NCBI GenBank assembly: GCA_002347285.1
Contig: DDXW01000042.1
Span: forward strand, 10,587-74,586
Length of the DNA stretch: 64,000 nucleotides
DNA from: Rhodocyclaceae bacterium UBA2250
GTDB lineage: Bacteria > Pseudomonadota > Gammaproteobacteria > Burkholderiales > Rhodocyclaceae
Direction of reading: 5' to 3'
A model generated the notes under the pieces. It saw nothing but the letters and a program-made list of their open reading frames with translations. It did no database searches and was not told the DNA's origin. Shown here piece by piece: positions 10,742-19,669 of the stretch (positions are counted from its first letter, which is position 1; every line of letters begins with the position of its first letter). Made by a program: the position numbers and the translations under genes.

Positions 10742-12535
10742 TCAATCGACTCCACCCAGATAAGCCTCGATCACCGCCGGGTCGCTCTGCACCTCGCGCG
10801 GCAGGCCGGCGGCGATCTTCTTGCCGAACTCCATCACGACGACGCGGTCGGCCAGATCCATGACGAACTCCATGTCGTGCTCCACCAGCAGGATGCCCAT
10901 GCCACCGGCGCGCAGCTGCCTGAGCAGTTCCGCCAGCGACCGTTTTTCGAGGAAGCGCAGCCCGGCCGCCGGCTCGTCGAGCAGCAGCAGGCAGGGATCG
11001 GCGGCGAGCGCCCGCGCGATCTCGACGATGCGCTGCTTGCCGAGCGGCAGGCTGCCGGCCGCATCGTGGAGATGCTCACCGAGGCCGACCCGCGCGCATT
11101 GGCGCGCCGCCTCCGCCAGCAGACGCCCCTCCTCCGCACGCTCGAGATGGAGCATCGCGGCCGGGACGCCATGCCGGCCGCGCAGGTGCGCGCCAAGCGC
11201 GACATTCTCCAGCACGCTCATGCCTGGCAGCAGGCGCACGTGCTGGAAGGTGCGGCTCATGCCCATGCGGGCAATGGCACGCGAACTGCGGCCATCGACG
11301 CGCTCGCCGAGAAAGCGGACTTCACCCGAAGTGGGCGGATCGACGCCGGTGATCAGGTTGAACAGCGTCGACTTGCCCGCCCCGTTGGGGCCAATCAGCG
11401 CCAGAATCTCGCCGCTCGCCACGCCGAGACTCATCCGGTCGTTCGCCACGAGACCGCCGAACTGCTTGACCGCATCCTTGACCTCCAGGAGAGGCGTCCC
11501 GGCCGGCGGCACCGCACGCGCCGGCAAGGGCTCCGCGGCAAACTCGGCGCTGGCGGGGCGGCGCGCGGACGCCGGGAACCAGCGCGTCAGCCAGGGCCAC
11601 AGCCCCTCGCGCGCCCGATGCAGCATGAAGATCATCAGCAGTCCGAAGCCGATCACCTCGAAGTTGCCGGTGGCGCCGAACAGTTGCGGCAGCAGATCCT
11701 GCAGCCATTGCTTGAGCACGGTGATCACCGCGGCGCCGAGCAGCGCGCCCCAGACGTGGGCGGCGCCGCCGATCACCGCCATGAACAGGTATTCGATGCC
11801 GATGTGCAGGCCGAAGGGCGTCGGATTGACGAAGCGCTGGAGGTGGGCGTAAAGCCAGCCGGAAAGGCAGGCGAACAGGGCGGCGATCAGGAAGATGACC
11901 ATCTTGGCGCGGCCGGTGTCGATGCCCATCGCCTCGGCCATCAACGCACCGCCCTTGAGTGCGCGGATCGCGCGGCCGGCACGCGAGTCGAGCAGGTTGC
12001 TGGTCAGCCACACCGCGGCGAGCAGCACCACCCAGATCAGGTAGTAGAAATGGCGGCCGTCGCGCAACTCGAAACCGCCGAAGCGCAATGGCGGTATGCC
12101 GCTGATGCCGGTATGGCCGCCGAGGAACTCGAGGTTGCCGAACAGGAAATACAGCGAGATGCCCCAGGCGATCGTGCCGAGCGGCAGATAGTGCCCCGAC
12201 AGGCGCAAGGTGAGCAGGCCGAGCAACAGGGCGACCAGCGCGGTCAGCAGCAGCCCCGCGAGCAGGCCGCCCCAAGGGTTGGCCAGCGGCGCCAGCCAAG
12301 CCGGCAAGGCTGTCGCCGTGGTCAGCGCCGCGGTCGCATAGGCGCCCAGACCGACGAAAGCCGCCTGGCCGAAGGAGGTCAGCCCGCCGACGCCGGTCAG
12401 CAGCACCAGACCGAGCGCCACCAGCGCGTAGAGGCCGATGTAATTGAGCAGCGTGATGTAGAACTCGGGCAGGACGAGCGGACCAAGCGCCAGCAGCGCT
12501 AGGGCGACGCCGAGGATTAGGCGCTGGCGGCTCAC
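10742..12535 (-). CDS. Fused LivM permease / LivG ATPase of the branched-chain amino acid ABC transporter
   Basis: A single 597-residue protein. Residues about 1-320 are a LivM-type permease with many membrane segments (GLTSFGQAAFVGLGAYA; GRAIRALKGGALMAEAMGI). Residues about 345-597 are a LivG-type ATPase with Walker A GPNGAGKSTLFN and Walker B LLLLDEPAAGL. The GTG start at 12533-12535 overlaps the livH stop and has GGAGGA six bases upstream; the frame opens further up, to 12574. The ABC signature is SLPLGKQR in place of LSGGQ. The linker contains RPASAEF, encoded by a perfect copy of the interspersed repeat. LivM-LivG fusions occur in other proteobacteria. Confidence 0.93.
   Translation of the reverse strand: MSRQRLILGVALALLALGPLVLPEFYITLLNYIGLYALVALGLVLLTGVGGLTSFGQAAFVGLGAYATAALTTATALPAWLAPLANPWGGLLAGLLLTALVALLLGLLTLRLSGHYLPLGTIAWGISLYFLFGNLEFLGGHTGISGIPPLRFGGFELRDGRHFYYLIWVVLLAAVWLTSNLLDSRAGRAIRALKGGALMAEAMGIDTGRAKMVIFLIAALFACLSGWLYAHLQRFVNPTPFGLHIGIEYLFMAVIGGAAHVWGALLGAAVITVLKQWLQDLLPQLFGATGNFEVIGFGLLMIFMLHRAREGLWPWLTRWFPASARRPASAEFAAEPLPARAVPPAGTPLLEVKDAVKQFGGLVANDRMSLGVASGEILALIGPNGAGKSTLFNLITGVDPPTSGEVRFLGERVDGRSSRAIARMGMSRTFQHVRLLPGMSVLENVALGAHLRGRHGVPAAMLHLERAEEGRLLAEAARQCARVGLGEHLHDAAGSLPLGKQRIVEIARALAADPCLLLLDEPAAGLRFLEKRSLAELLRQLRAGGMGILLVEHDMEFVMDLADRVVVMEFGKKIAAGLPREVQSDPAVIEAYLGGVD
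11540..11562 (-). repeat. 23-bp interspersed repeat, copy 4 (inside livM-livG linker)
   Basis: Perfect match to the consensus. It is read in frame as RPASAEF in the linker between the permease and ATPase domains, about residues 325-332. The copy in the M1 peptidase at 48493 is read in the same frame and gives the same peptide. Confidence 0.9.
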
Positions 12536-13566
12536 TCCTCTTCCTCCACGTAGCGGGTCGTCAGCGAGCGCCACACCAGCACCGGGATGATCAGGGTGAA
12601 TACGATCACCTCCTTGAAGGCGGAGGCCCAGAAGGAGGAAAAGGACTCGAGCAGGCCGACCAGCAGCGCCCCGGCCGCCGCTACCGGATAGCTGGCCAGT
12701 CCGCCGACGATGGCGCCGACGAAGCCCTTAAGGCCGACCAGGAAGCCGGTGTCGTAGTAGATCGTCGTGATCGGCGCGATCAGGATGCCAGACAGTGCGC
12801 CGATCGCCGCGGCGAGCAGGAAGGTCAGCTTGCCGGCCAGCGTGGTCGAGATGCCCATCAGGCGGGCGCCGGCGCGGTTGATCGCCGTCGCGCGCAAGGC
12901 CTTGCCGTAGAGGCTCTTCTCGAAGAAGACGTACAGCGCGACGATCAGCAGCGCGCTGGCGCCGATCACCCACAGGCTCTGGCCGCTCACCGTCAGTCCG
13001 CCGACCTCGAAGGAGGCCTCGGAGAATGCCGGCGTGCGCGAACCCTCGGCGCCGAAGAACAACAGGCCGAGCCCGACCAGCGCCAGGTGCAGCGCCACCG
13101 AGACGATCAGCAGGACCAGCACCGAGGCCTCGGCGACCGGCTGGTAGATGAGGCGATAGAGCTGCGGCCCGAGCGGCACGACGATGACCAGCGCCAGCGC
13201 CACCTGCAGCAGCACCGGCCAGTCGCGCGGCGCGGCGCCGAGCACCAGCGCCGCAATGACAAATGGATAGAGAAGCTGGCGGCCGAGCAAGCCGGCGAGA
13301 CGGCGGCGGCCCTGACGCCAGGCGGCCGGCCCGTCGATGGCGGCGACCGCCGCGCCGAGCACCAGCATCAGCCACAACGTGCCCGGCGCATGGCCCGCCT
13401 GCAGGCTGACGAGCGTCAACGCGCCATAGGCGACGAACTCGCCCTGCGGGATGAAGATGACCCGGGTCACGGCGAACACCAGCACCAGCGCGAGCGCCAG
13501 CAGCGCATAGATGGCGCCATTGACGACACCGTCCTGGCCGAGCAGCAGGGCGATTTGCAGATCCAT
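12532..13566 (-). CDS. livH: Branched-chain amino acid ABC transporter permease LivH-type
   Basis: Inner-membrane permease partner of the LivM domain. The 344-residue protein has the N-terminal helix GVVNGAIYALLALALVLVF and the LivH pattern ALRATAINRAGARLMGI before KLTFLLAAAIGALSGILIAP. It is longer than the usual 290-310 residues; an extra segment of about 40 residues (AAWRQGRRRLAGLLGRQL and flanks) follows the third membrane helix. It overlaps the fused LivM-LivG start. Confidence 0.92.
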   Translation of the reverse strand: MDLQIALLLGQDGVVNGAIYALLALALVLVFAVTRVIFIPQGEFVAYGALTLVSLQAGHAPGTLWLMLVLGAAVAAIDGPAAWRQGRRRLAGLLGRQLLYPFVIAALVLGAAPRDWPVLLQVALALVIVVPLGPQLYRLIYQPVAEASVLVLLIVSVALHLALVGLGLLFFGAEGSRTPAFSEASFEVGGLTVSGQSLWVIGASALLIVALYVFFEKSLYGKALRATAINRAGARLMGISTTLAGKLTFLLAAAIGALSGILIAPITTIYYDTGFLVGLKGFVGAIVGGLASYPVAAAGALLVGLLESFSSFWASAFKEVIVFTLIIPVLVWRSLTTRYVEEEE

Positions 13567-13585
13567 CGGATACCTTTACAAACGA

Positions 13586-13619
13586 CAAGGGCGCCCGCTC
13601 ATGGAAGGGGGCGCCCTTG
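13586..13619 (-). terminator. Hairpin between livK and livH
   Basis: Perfect 11-bp inverted repeat: CAAGGGCGCCC at 13586-13596 and its complement at 13609-13619, with a 12-base loop. No T run follows on the minus strand, so it may be a partial terminator or an RNA-stability element that lets the binding-protein gene be expressed above the membrane genes, a common arrangement in ABC operons. Confidence 0.65.
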
Positions 13620-13637
13620 CTCCAGAGAGGCCGGATT

Positions 13638-14789
13638 CTACTGGATCAGCTTCCAGTCGCCATTCTCGATCTTCACCATCACGCGGGCGCGCTGGTCGAA
13701 ACCGAGATGGTCTTGGGCGGACATGTTGACGATGCCGTGGCTGACGGTGACGTTCTTCAGGCCCTCCAGGGCGTCGCGCAGGGCCGCCTTGAATTCCTTG
13801 CTGCCGGGCTTGGCCTTCTTCAGCGCGACGGGCACGGCATTCTGCAGGAGGATGCCCGCATCCCAGGCATGGGCGCCGAAGGTCGAGGTGTTGCCCTTGC
13901 CGTGGGCCGCCTCGTATTTGGCCGTGTAGTCGAGCGCGACCTTCTTGATCGGGTTGCTGCCGGGCAGCTGCGCGGCGACCAGCACCGGGCCGGCGGGCAG
14001 GAAGGTGCCTTCGCAGTCCTTGCCGCAGACCCGCAGGAAGTCCTTGTTGGCGACGCCGTGGGTCTGGTAGTAGGCGCCCTTGTAGCCCTTCTCCCTGAGC
14101 GTCTTCTGCGGCAGCGCGGCGGGCGTGCCGGCGCCGGCGATCAGGACGGCATCCGGCTTGGTGGCCATGACCTTCAGCACCTGGCCGGTCACCGAGGTGT
14201 CGGCGCGGTTGTAGCGCTCGTTGGCGACGATGGCGAGCTTGCGCGCCTCGGCGATCTTGGCGAACTCGCGGTACCAGCCCTCGCCGTAGGCGTCGGCGAA
14301 ACCGATGAAGGCGACCGTCTTCACGCCGGCATTAATCATGTGCTCGACGATCGCAGTCGACATCTGCACGTCGTTCTGCGGCGTCTTGAAGACCCAGCGG
14401 CGCTTGGCATCGACCGGATCGACGATGGCGGCCGATGCGGCCATCGAGATCATCGGCGTCGCCGCCTCGGCGGCGACGTCGACCATGGCCAGCGAGTTCG
14501 GCGTGATGGAGGAGCCGACGATGACGTCCACCTTGTCCTCGGTGAGCAGCTTGCGGGTATTCTTCACCGCCGTCGTCGTGTCGGTCGCGTCGTCGAGGAT
14601 GATGTAGTTGATCTTCTCGCCGCCGATGCTGGTCGGCATCAGGGCGAAGGTGTTCTTCTCGGGGATGCCGAGCGAGGCGGCCGGGCCGGTGGCCGACACG
14701 ACGACGCCGACGTTGAGGTCGGCCAGCGCCGGCGTGGCGCAGACGGCGGCAACGGCGGCGGCAAGCAATGACTTGGAAACCTTCTTCAT
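13638..14789 (-). CDS. livK: Branched-chain amino acid ABC transporter periplasmic binding protein
   Basis: Periplasmic substrate receptor for the LivH/LivMG/LivF importer. The 383-residue protein has a Sec signal peptide (about residues 1-23, cut after CATPALA) and the type I binding-protein fold (VGVVVSATGPAASLGIPE; DDATDTTTAVKNTRKLL). It is the first gene of the leftward operon. Its true ligand (Leu/Ile/Val or another amide or aromatic compound) cannot be read from sequence. Confidence 0.92.
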   Translation of the reverse strand: MKKVSKSLLAAAVAAVCATPALADLNVGVVVSATGPAASLGIPEKNTFALMPTSIGGEKINYIILDDATDTTTAVKNTRKLLTEDKVDVIVGSSITPNSLAMVDVAAEAATPMISMAASAAIVDPVDAKRRWVFKTPQNDVQMSTAIVEHMINAGVKTVAFIGFADAYGEGWYREFAKIAEARKLAIVANERYNRADTSVTGQVLKVMATKPDAVLIAGAGTPAALPQKTLREKGYKGAYYQTHGVANKDFLRVCGKDCEGTFLPAGPVLVAAQLPGSNPIKKVALDYTAKYEAAHGKGNTSTFGAHAWDAGILLQNAVPVALKKAKPGSKEFKAALRDALEGLKNVTVSHGIVNMSAQDHLGFDQRARVMVKIENGDWKLIQ

Positions 14790-14873
14790 GGGCTCCTCCC
14801 GGGGTTGTTGGTGAGTTGGGTTGCGGGAAGGCCGGAATTTAACATCGGCCGCCCGCGCCGTCCACGCGCCGGC

Positions 14874-15653
14874 TCACACTCGGGATGACAGCGTGTCCCA
14901 GCCGATCTTGACGATCAGCAGCGTCGTCATGACGAGAAACACCGCGCGCACGAAGCCGCTGCCATGGCGGATCGCCAGCCGGCTGCCGAGCTGGGCGCCG
15001 GCGATGTTGCAGACCGCCATGCCGAGGCCGAGCGCCCACAGCAGGTGTCCCTGCGGCGCGAACAGCAGCAGCGCGCCGGCATTGGTGGCGGCATTGACGA
15101 TCTTGGCGGTTGCCGAGGCGTGCAGGAAGTCCATGCCGTAGAGGCGCACGAAGGCGAAGATCATGAAGCTGCCCGCCCCCGGCCCGAAGAAGCCGTCGTA
15201 GAAGCCGAGCAGCGCGCCGACGCCGATCGCGACCGCACGCGTGCGATGCGCCGGCACCCGCGACACGCCCTTGCGCACGCCGAAATCCGGCTTGGTCCAG
15301 GTGTACACGGCCACCGCCGCCAGCAGCACGAGCACCAGCGGCCGCACCACCTCCTTGGGCAGCCAGGCCACCGTCACGGCGCCGACGAAGGAAAACAGGA
15401 AGGCGGTGCCGGCCGCCGGCAGCGTCACCGCCCAATCCATCTCGACCGCACGCAGGTAGCGGCGCGCGGCGTTCATGGTGCCGAAGATCGAAGCGAGTTT
15501 GTTAGTGCCGAACAGCGTCGCCGGCGCTTCGCGCGGCAGGGCCGCGAACAGGGCCGGCACCTGGATCAGCCCGCCGCCGCCGGCCACCGCATCGACGAAA
15601 CCGGCGAAGGCCGCGGCGAGCAGCAGCGCCAGCCAGGTGGGATCGATCGCCAT
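14874..15653 (-). CDS. TauE/SafE family sulfite exporter-like permease
   Basis: Polytopic membrane protein of 259 residues with about eight hydrophobic helices and the two repeated family motifs FVDAVAGGGGLIQVPAL (N-terminal half) and GFYDGFFGPGAGSF (C-terminal half). Members export sulfite, sulfonates or related anions. There is no sulfur metabolism gene beside it, so the substrate is open. It stands alone, leftward, between livK and mnmE. Confidence 0.85.
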   Translation of the reverse strand: MAIDPTWLALLLAAAFAGFVDAVAGGGGLIQVPALFAALPREAPATLFGTNKLASIFGTMNAARRYLRAVEMDWAVTLPAAGTAFLFSFVGAVTVAWLPKEVVRPLVLVLLAAVAVYTWTKPDFGVRKGVSRVPAHRTRAVAIGVGALLGFYDGFFGPGAGSFMIFAFVRLYGMDFLHASATAKIVNAATNAGALLLFAPQGHLLWALGLGMAVCNIAGAQLGSRLAIRHGSGFVRAVFLVMTTLLIVKIGWDTLSSRV

Positions 15654-15660
15654 GCCGTCC

Positions 15661-15683
15661 GCCGCCCCGTCAGCGCCGAGTTT
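15661..15683 (+). repeat. 23-bp interspersed repeat, copy 5
   Basis: One mismatch. It abuts the mnmE stop codon TAG (15684-15686): on the mnmE strand the repeat begins right after the stop with AAACTCGG. Confidence 0.88.
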
Positions 15684-17042
15684 CTACTTGCCGATGCAGA
15701 AGCGGCCGAAGATCGTTCCCAGCAGGTCATCGGCGGTGAATTCGCCGGTGATGCGGGACAGAGCCTCCTGCGCCACGCGCAACTCCTCGGCGGCCAGCTC
15801 CAGGCTGGCCAGCCGGCCGGCCGCGGCGGCGAGACGCTGCTCGGCTTCGTCGAGCGCCTCGAGATGGCGCGCCCGCGCCAGCAGCGCATCCTCGCCATGG
15901 CCGCGCCAGCCGGCGATGCGCAGCAGCTCGTCATGCAGCAGCGGCACCCCCTCCCCGTGCCGCGCGGAAAGAACGAGGTGCACGACGCCCTGCTCGACGC
16001 GCCGGCACTGCGCCCGCTGCGCGAGGTCGGACTTGTTCTCGACCACCACGCGTTCGATGCCGGCGGGCAGCCGGGCGGCGACCGCCTGGTCGGCGGGCGT
16101 GACGCCGCTGCGCGCGTCGACGATCTGCAGGATGACGTCGGCCCGTTCGATCTCGCGCCAGGTGCGCTCGATGCCGATCTTCTCGACCGTGTCCTCGGTG
16201 TCGCGCAGGCCGGCAGTGTCGATCACGTGCAGCGGGATGCCCTCGACCTGGATGGTTTCGCGCACGGCGTCGCGCGTGGTGCCGGCGATGTCGGTGACGA
16301 TCGCGCGCTCCTCGCCCGCCAGCCGGTTGAGCAGCGAGGACTTGCCGACGTTCGGCAGGCCGGCGAGCACGACGGTCAGGCCGGCGCGCAGCACGCTGCC
16401 TTCTCGGGCGCGGGTGCGCAGGGCCGCCAGGTCGGCGCGCAGCCGCGCCAGCCGCGGCACGATGTCGGTGTCGGCCAGCGGGTCGATTTCCTCGTCGGGG
16501 AAGTCGAGCGTCGCCTCGATCAGGCTGCGCAGCTCGATCAGGCCGTCGGTCAGCGCCCGCACCGCGTGAGAGAACTCGCCGGAGAGCGAGCGCAGCGCGG
16601 CGCGCGCCGCCTGGGCGGAGGCGGCCTCGATCAGGTCGGCGATGCCCTCCGCCTGCGCCAGATCGATCTTGTCGTTCTCGAAGGCGCGGCGCGAGAACTC
16701 GCCCGGCTCCGCCAGGCGCGCGCCGAGCTCGACGCAGCGCGCCAGCAGCGCGTGCATCACCACCGGTCCGCCGTGGCCGTGCAGTTCGAGCACATCCTCG
16801 CCGGTGAAGGAATGCGGCGCCGAAAAGAACAGCAGCAGGCCCTGGTCGAGCAGCTGGCCGTCGGCGGCGCGAAAGTCGGCGATGACGGCGCGGCGCGGCT
16901 GAAAGGACTCGGCCGGCCGGCCGGTCAGCGTGGCGGCTAGGGAAAGCAGGTCATGGCCCGATACCCTGACGATGCCAACACCACCGCGACCCGGTGGAGT
17001 CGCGATGGCGGCAATGACATCAGTGGGCTTTGAGTCCCGCAC
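15684..17042 (-). CDS. mnmE: tRNA modification GTPase MnmE
   Basis: GTPase that works with MnmG on wobble uridine modification. The 452-residue protein starts near the family motif ATPPGRGGVGIVRVSG, has G1 GLPNVGKSSLLN in the inserted G domain and ends with the conserved CIGK (C-terminal Cys). The only suitable start is GTG at 17040-17042, 23 bp inside the end of yidC, suggesting translational coupling. Confidence 0.97.
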   Translation of the reverse strand: MRDSKPTDVIAAIATPPGRGGVGIVRVSGHDLLSLAATLTGRPAESFQPRRAVIADFRAADGQLLDQGLLLFFSAPHSFTGEDVLELHGHGGPVVMHALLARCVELGARLAEPGEFSRRAFENDKIDLAQAEGIADLIEAASAQAARAALRSLSGEFSHAVRALTDGLIELRSLIEATLDFPDEEIDPLADTDIVPRLARLRADLAALRTRAREGSVLRAGLTVVLAGLPNVGKSSLLNRLAGEERAIVTDIAGTTRDAVRETIQVEGIPLHVIDTAGLRDTEDTVEKIGIERTWREIERADVILQIVDARSGVTPADQAVAARLPAGIERVVVENKSDLAQRAQCRRVEQGVVHLVLSARHGEGVPLLHDELLRIAGWRGHGEDALLARARHLEALDEAEQRLAAAAGRLASLELAAEELRVAQEALSRITGEFTADDLLGTIFGRFCIGK

Positions 17043-18627
17043 TTTCGATCATGCGATTGACCTGCCACTGCTGGGCGATCGACAGGACGTTGTTCACCGT
17101 CCAGTAGAGCACGAGGCCCGCCGGGAAGAACAGGAACATGCCCGTGAACACGATCGGCATCCAGAGCATGATCTTCGCCTGCATCGGATCGGGCGGCGTC
17201 GGGTTAAGCTTGGTCTGCACGAACATCGTCACGCCCATGATGATCGGCAGGACGTAATAGGGATCCTTGACCGAGAGATCGGTGATCCAGCCGAGCCAGG
17301 GCGCGCCGCGCATCTCGACGGTACCGAGCAGCACCCAGTAGAGCGCGATGAAGACGGGGATCTGCACGAGGATCGGCAGGCAGCCGCCGAGCGGGTTCAC
17401 CTTCTCGCGCTTGTAGAGCTCCATCATCTCCTGGTTCATGCGCTGGCGGTCGTCGGCGTAGGTCTCCTTGAGCTTCATCAGCTTGGGCGTCAGCACGCGC
17501 ATCTTCGCCATCGACTTGTAGCTCGCCGCCGACAGCGGAAAGAAGGCCGCCTTGATCAGCACGGTGAGCAGGATGATCGCCCAGCCCCAGTTGCCGACCA
17601 GCTTGTAGAGCCATTCGAGCACCCAGAACAGCGGCGCCGCGATCATCGTCAGCCAGCCGTAGTCGACCACCAGGTCAAGGCCCGGCGCGATCTTCTCGAG
17701 TTTGTCCTGCTCCTGGGGACCGGCGTAGAGCGGCACGCTCTGCTTGCCGGTGAACGGCACCACCATGCCGGCGGCGAACAGCTTGCCATCGAGCTTGCGC
17801 GTGAAGTATTCCCGCTCGCCGGCCGGCGGGAGCCAGGCCGAGAAGAAGTAATGCTGCACCATCGCCACCCAGCCGTTGTCCGCCTTGGTCGGGTGTTTGC
17901 TCTTGCCGCCGAAGTCGCCGAAATCGACCTTCTTGAACTTGTCCTGCTCGGTGTAAAACGCCGCCCCGGTGAAGGTCGAGGTGCCCATACGGCTTGCGCC
18001 TTCAGGTGCCTTGTCGTCGCGCGTCAGTTGAAAATAGGCGTGCGCGCCAGCCGGCACGGCAGCGTCGACAACGGTATGTTCCACAGCCATCAAGTAACTA
18101 CCGCGCTTGAAGACGTAGGTCTTGACGACCTTGCCGCCTCCTTCGATGGGTGCTTCGAGCGCGACGCGCAGTTCGTTTTCGCCATCCTTCAATTCCAGCG
18201 TTTCGGCGGGCAGCCGCCAGGCGCTTTTGTGGTTCGGCAAGCCGGCGCCGATCAGTCCGGACTGGGCGGCATAGGCATGGGCAGGATCGAAAAGGACGAA
18301 ATGCTCCCCGGGGTTTTCCGTCGCCTGGTGGCGCAACAGCTCGAGGCGCACCAGATCGCCGCCCTGCGCGGAAATCTCCGCGGCGACCAGATCGGTCCTG
18401 ATCTTCAAGACGGCGGCCGACTGCGCCGGCTGGGCGCCTGCCGGCACCGCACCCGGTGCGGCGACGGCAGCCGGCGCCGGCGGGACGGCGGCCTCGCCTG
18501 CAGCCTGCGGCGCTGCCGCTTGTGTCGTCGCTGCCGGCATGGGCTGATCCTTGCGCTGCCATGCATCCCACAGCATCATGCACGAGAAGAAGAAGACCAG
18601 CAGCAGTATCAGGCGTTGATTGTCCAT
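17020..18627 (-). CDS. yidC: Membrane protein insertase YidC
   Basis: Inserts membrane proteins with or without SecYEG. The 535-residue protein has an N-terminal membrane anchor (about residues 7-24), a proline/alanine-rich linker, a large periplasmic domain, and the five-helix insertase core containing LKETYADDRQRMNQEMMELY and NPLGGCLPILVQIP. It follows yidD by 40 bp in the conserved rpmH-rnpA-yidD-yidC-mnmE cluster. Confidence 0.98.
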   Translation of the reverse strand: MDNQRLILLLVFFFSCMMLWDAWQRKDQPMPAATTQAAAPQAAGEAAVPPAPAAVAAPGAVPAGAQPAQSAAVLKIRTDLVAAEISAQGGDLVRLELLRHQATENPGEHFVLFDPAHAYAAQSGLIGAGLPNHKSAWRLPAETLELKDGENELRVALEAPIEGGGKVVKTYVFKRGSYLMAVEHTVVDAAVPAGAHAYFQLTRDDKAPEGASRMGTSTFTGAAFYTEQDKFKKVDFGDFGGKSKHPTKADNGWVAMVQHYFFSAWLPPAGEREYFTRKLDGKLFAAGMVVPFTGKQSVPLYAGPQEQDKLEKIAPGLDLVVDYGWLTMIAAPLFWVLEWLYKLVGNWGWAIILLTVLIKAAFFPLSAASYKSMAKMRVLTPKLMKLKETYADDRQRMNQEMMELYKREKVNPLGGCLPILVQIPVFIALYWVLLGTVEMRGAPWLGWITDLSVKDPYYVLPIIMGVTMFVQTKLNPTPPDPMQAKIMLWMPIVFTGMFLFFPAGLVLYWTVNNVLSIAQQWQVNRMIESAGLKAH

Positions 18628-18667
18628 GGTTGATCACATCGACGGCAAGTCGTAAAGGGAGGCCATT

Positions 18668-18889
18668 CTACGGCACCGGATCATGGCCGCCAGGATGCCA
18701 CGGATGGCAACGGATCACCCGCCGCAACGCCAGCCAGAGTCCCTTGAGCGCACCATGACGCTCGAGCGCTTCGATGGCATAACAGGAGCAAGTCGGGTGA
18801 AAACGGCAACTGGGCGGCAGGAAGGGACTGATCGCCAACTGGTAGCCGCGGACCAGCCAGATGAAGGGTCTGGCCAGGAGGGACCTCAC
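18668..18889 (-). CDS. yidD: Membrane protein insertion efficiency factor YidD
   Basis: Small membrane-associated helper of YidC. The 73-residue protein carries the family pattern SPFLPPSCRFHPTCSCYA followed by WLALRRVIRCHPWHPGG. It overlaps the rnpA stop by 4 bp, as in most proteobacteria. Confidence 0.95.
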   Translation of the reverse strand: MRSLLARPFIWLVRGYQLAISPFLPPSCRFHPTCSCYAIEALERHGALKGLWLALRRVIRCHPWHPGGHDPVP

Positions 18890-19284
18890 GGCTTCACCTC
18901 TCGCAGACCGTCAAGCAGAGCCTCGATATCAGCGCGCCAGGCCGCCCTGACCGCAGGATCGGCTGCACTGCCGCGACCGGTGACCGGCTGGGCGAGCCGC
19001 AGCACAAGATCCAGCGAAGGCAGTTGAACGCGTCGCCGACGGAAACATTCACGGGCCTGGCGCTTGATGGCATTGCGCAGCACGGCAGTGCGCGCCTGTT
19101 TCTTGGGGATCACCAAGCCGAGCCGCGCACCGCGACAGCCGTCGTTGGAGCGGAAATGGAGGGCGAACAGCCTGCCTCGCAGAACCCTTCTGGCAGAGAA
19201 AACCCCGGCATATTCCGCCGGCGTCCGCAACCGGTAATCCTTGCGGAATGCGGACCCGGCAACGGAATCGCCGCGATCGTTCAA
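18886..19284 (-). CDS. rnpA: Ribonuclease P protein component
   Basis: Protein subunit of RNase P, which matures tRNA 5' ends. The 132-residue product has the RNR signature as AVLRNAIKRQARECFR and the N-terminal RLRTPAEYAGVFSARR. It lies 8 bp after rpmH. The C-terminal part (VTGRGSAADPAVRAAWRADI) is a little longer than in enteric RnpA. A start at the first Met (MNDRGDSVAG) or slightly later are both possible. Confidence 0.95.
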   Translation of the reverse strand: MNDRGDSVAGSAFRKDYRLRTPAEYAGVFSARRVLRGRLFALHFRSNDGCRGARLGLVIPKKQARTAVLRNAIKRQARECFRRRRVQLPSLDLVLRLAQPVTGRGSAADPAVRAAWRADIEALLDGLREVKP

Positions 19285-19292
19285 GCAGGAGT

Positions 19293-19427
19293 TCAGACGG
19301 CCAGGCGATGGCGGCCCTTGGCACGACGGGCACGCAGCACCGCGCGACCGCCGCGAGTGCGGGAGCGAACGAGGAAGCCATGGGTGCGCTTGCGGCGCAC
19401 GACGGACGGTTGATAAGTACGTTTCAT
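19293..19427 (-). CDS. rpmH: Ribosomal protein bL34
   Basis: A 44-residue basic protein of the 50S subunit, starting MKRTYQPSVVRRKRTHGFL and ending GRHRLAV, the invariant L34 pattern. The ATG is at 19425-19427 with an AAGGA site about ten bases upstream. It opens the leftward rpmH-rnpA-yidD-yidC-mnmE cluster opposite dnaA. Confidence 0.98.
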   Translation of the reverse strand: MKRTYQPSVVRRKRTHGFLVRSRTRGGRAVLRARRAKGRHRLAV

Positions 19428-19455
19428 GTCGGCAGTCCTTACAGAAAAGCTAGCG

Positions 19456-19485
19456 ATTACAACCCGTTAGCGGCATTCATGTCAA
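19456..19485 (-). promoter_or_regulatory. Sigma-70 promoter of rpmH
   Basis: On the minus strand TTGACA (19480-19485) and TGTAAT (19456-19461) are separated by 18 bp, about 30 bp before the rpmH start codon. The -35 box is a perfect consensus. Confidence 0.75.
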
Positions 19486-19526
19486 GCTTTTTTTCTTTCC
19501 TTGGTCAGAAAAATACCGACACTGCT

Positions 19527-19557
19527 TGTGGATAACTTCGGCTTGTTTGGCTAGAAT
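19527..19557 (+). promoter_or_regulatory. dnaA promoter with overlapping DnaA box
   Basis: A perfect DnaA box (TTATCCACA on the minus strand, TGTGGATAA at 19527-19535) lies 16 bp before a -10 box TAGAAT at 19552-19557 and covers the position of the -35 box. This suggests autoregulation by DnaA. The rest of the 242-bp rpmH-dnaA gap is AT-rich just before dnaA (19638-19668) and holds no gene. Confidence 0.7.
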
Positions 19558-19669
19558 AGTTTCTTTGGGAGTTTCCGAAACCATCATTGGCCGTTTGCGG
19601 AATTGATGGATCGGCTAGGTCATCCGGACCTGCCAAACTAAAAATATATTTATAAAATCATTAGGTTAA

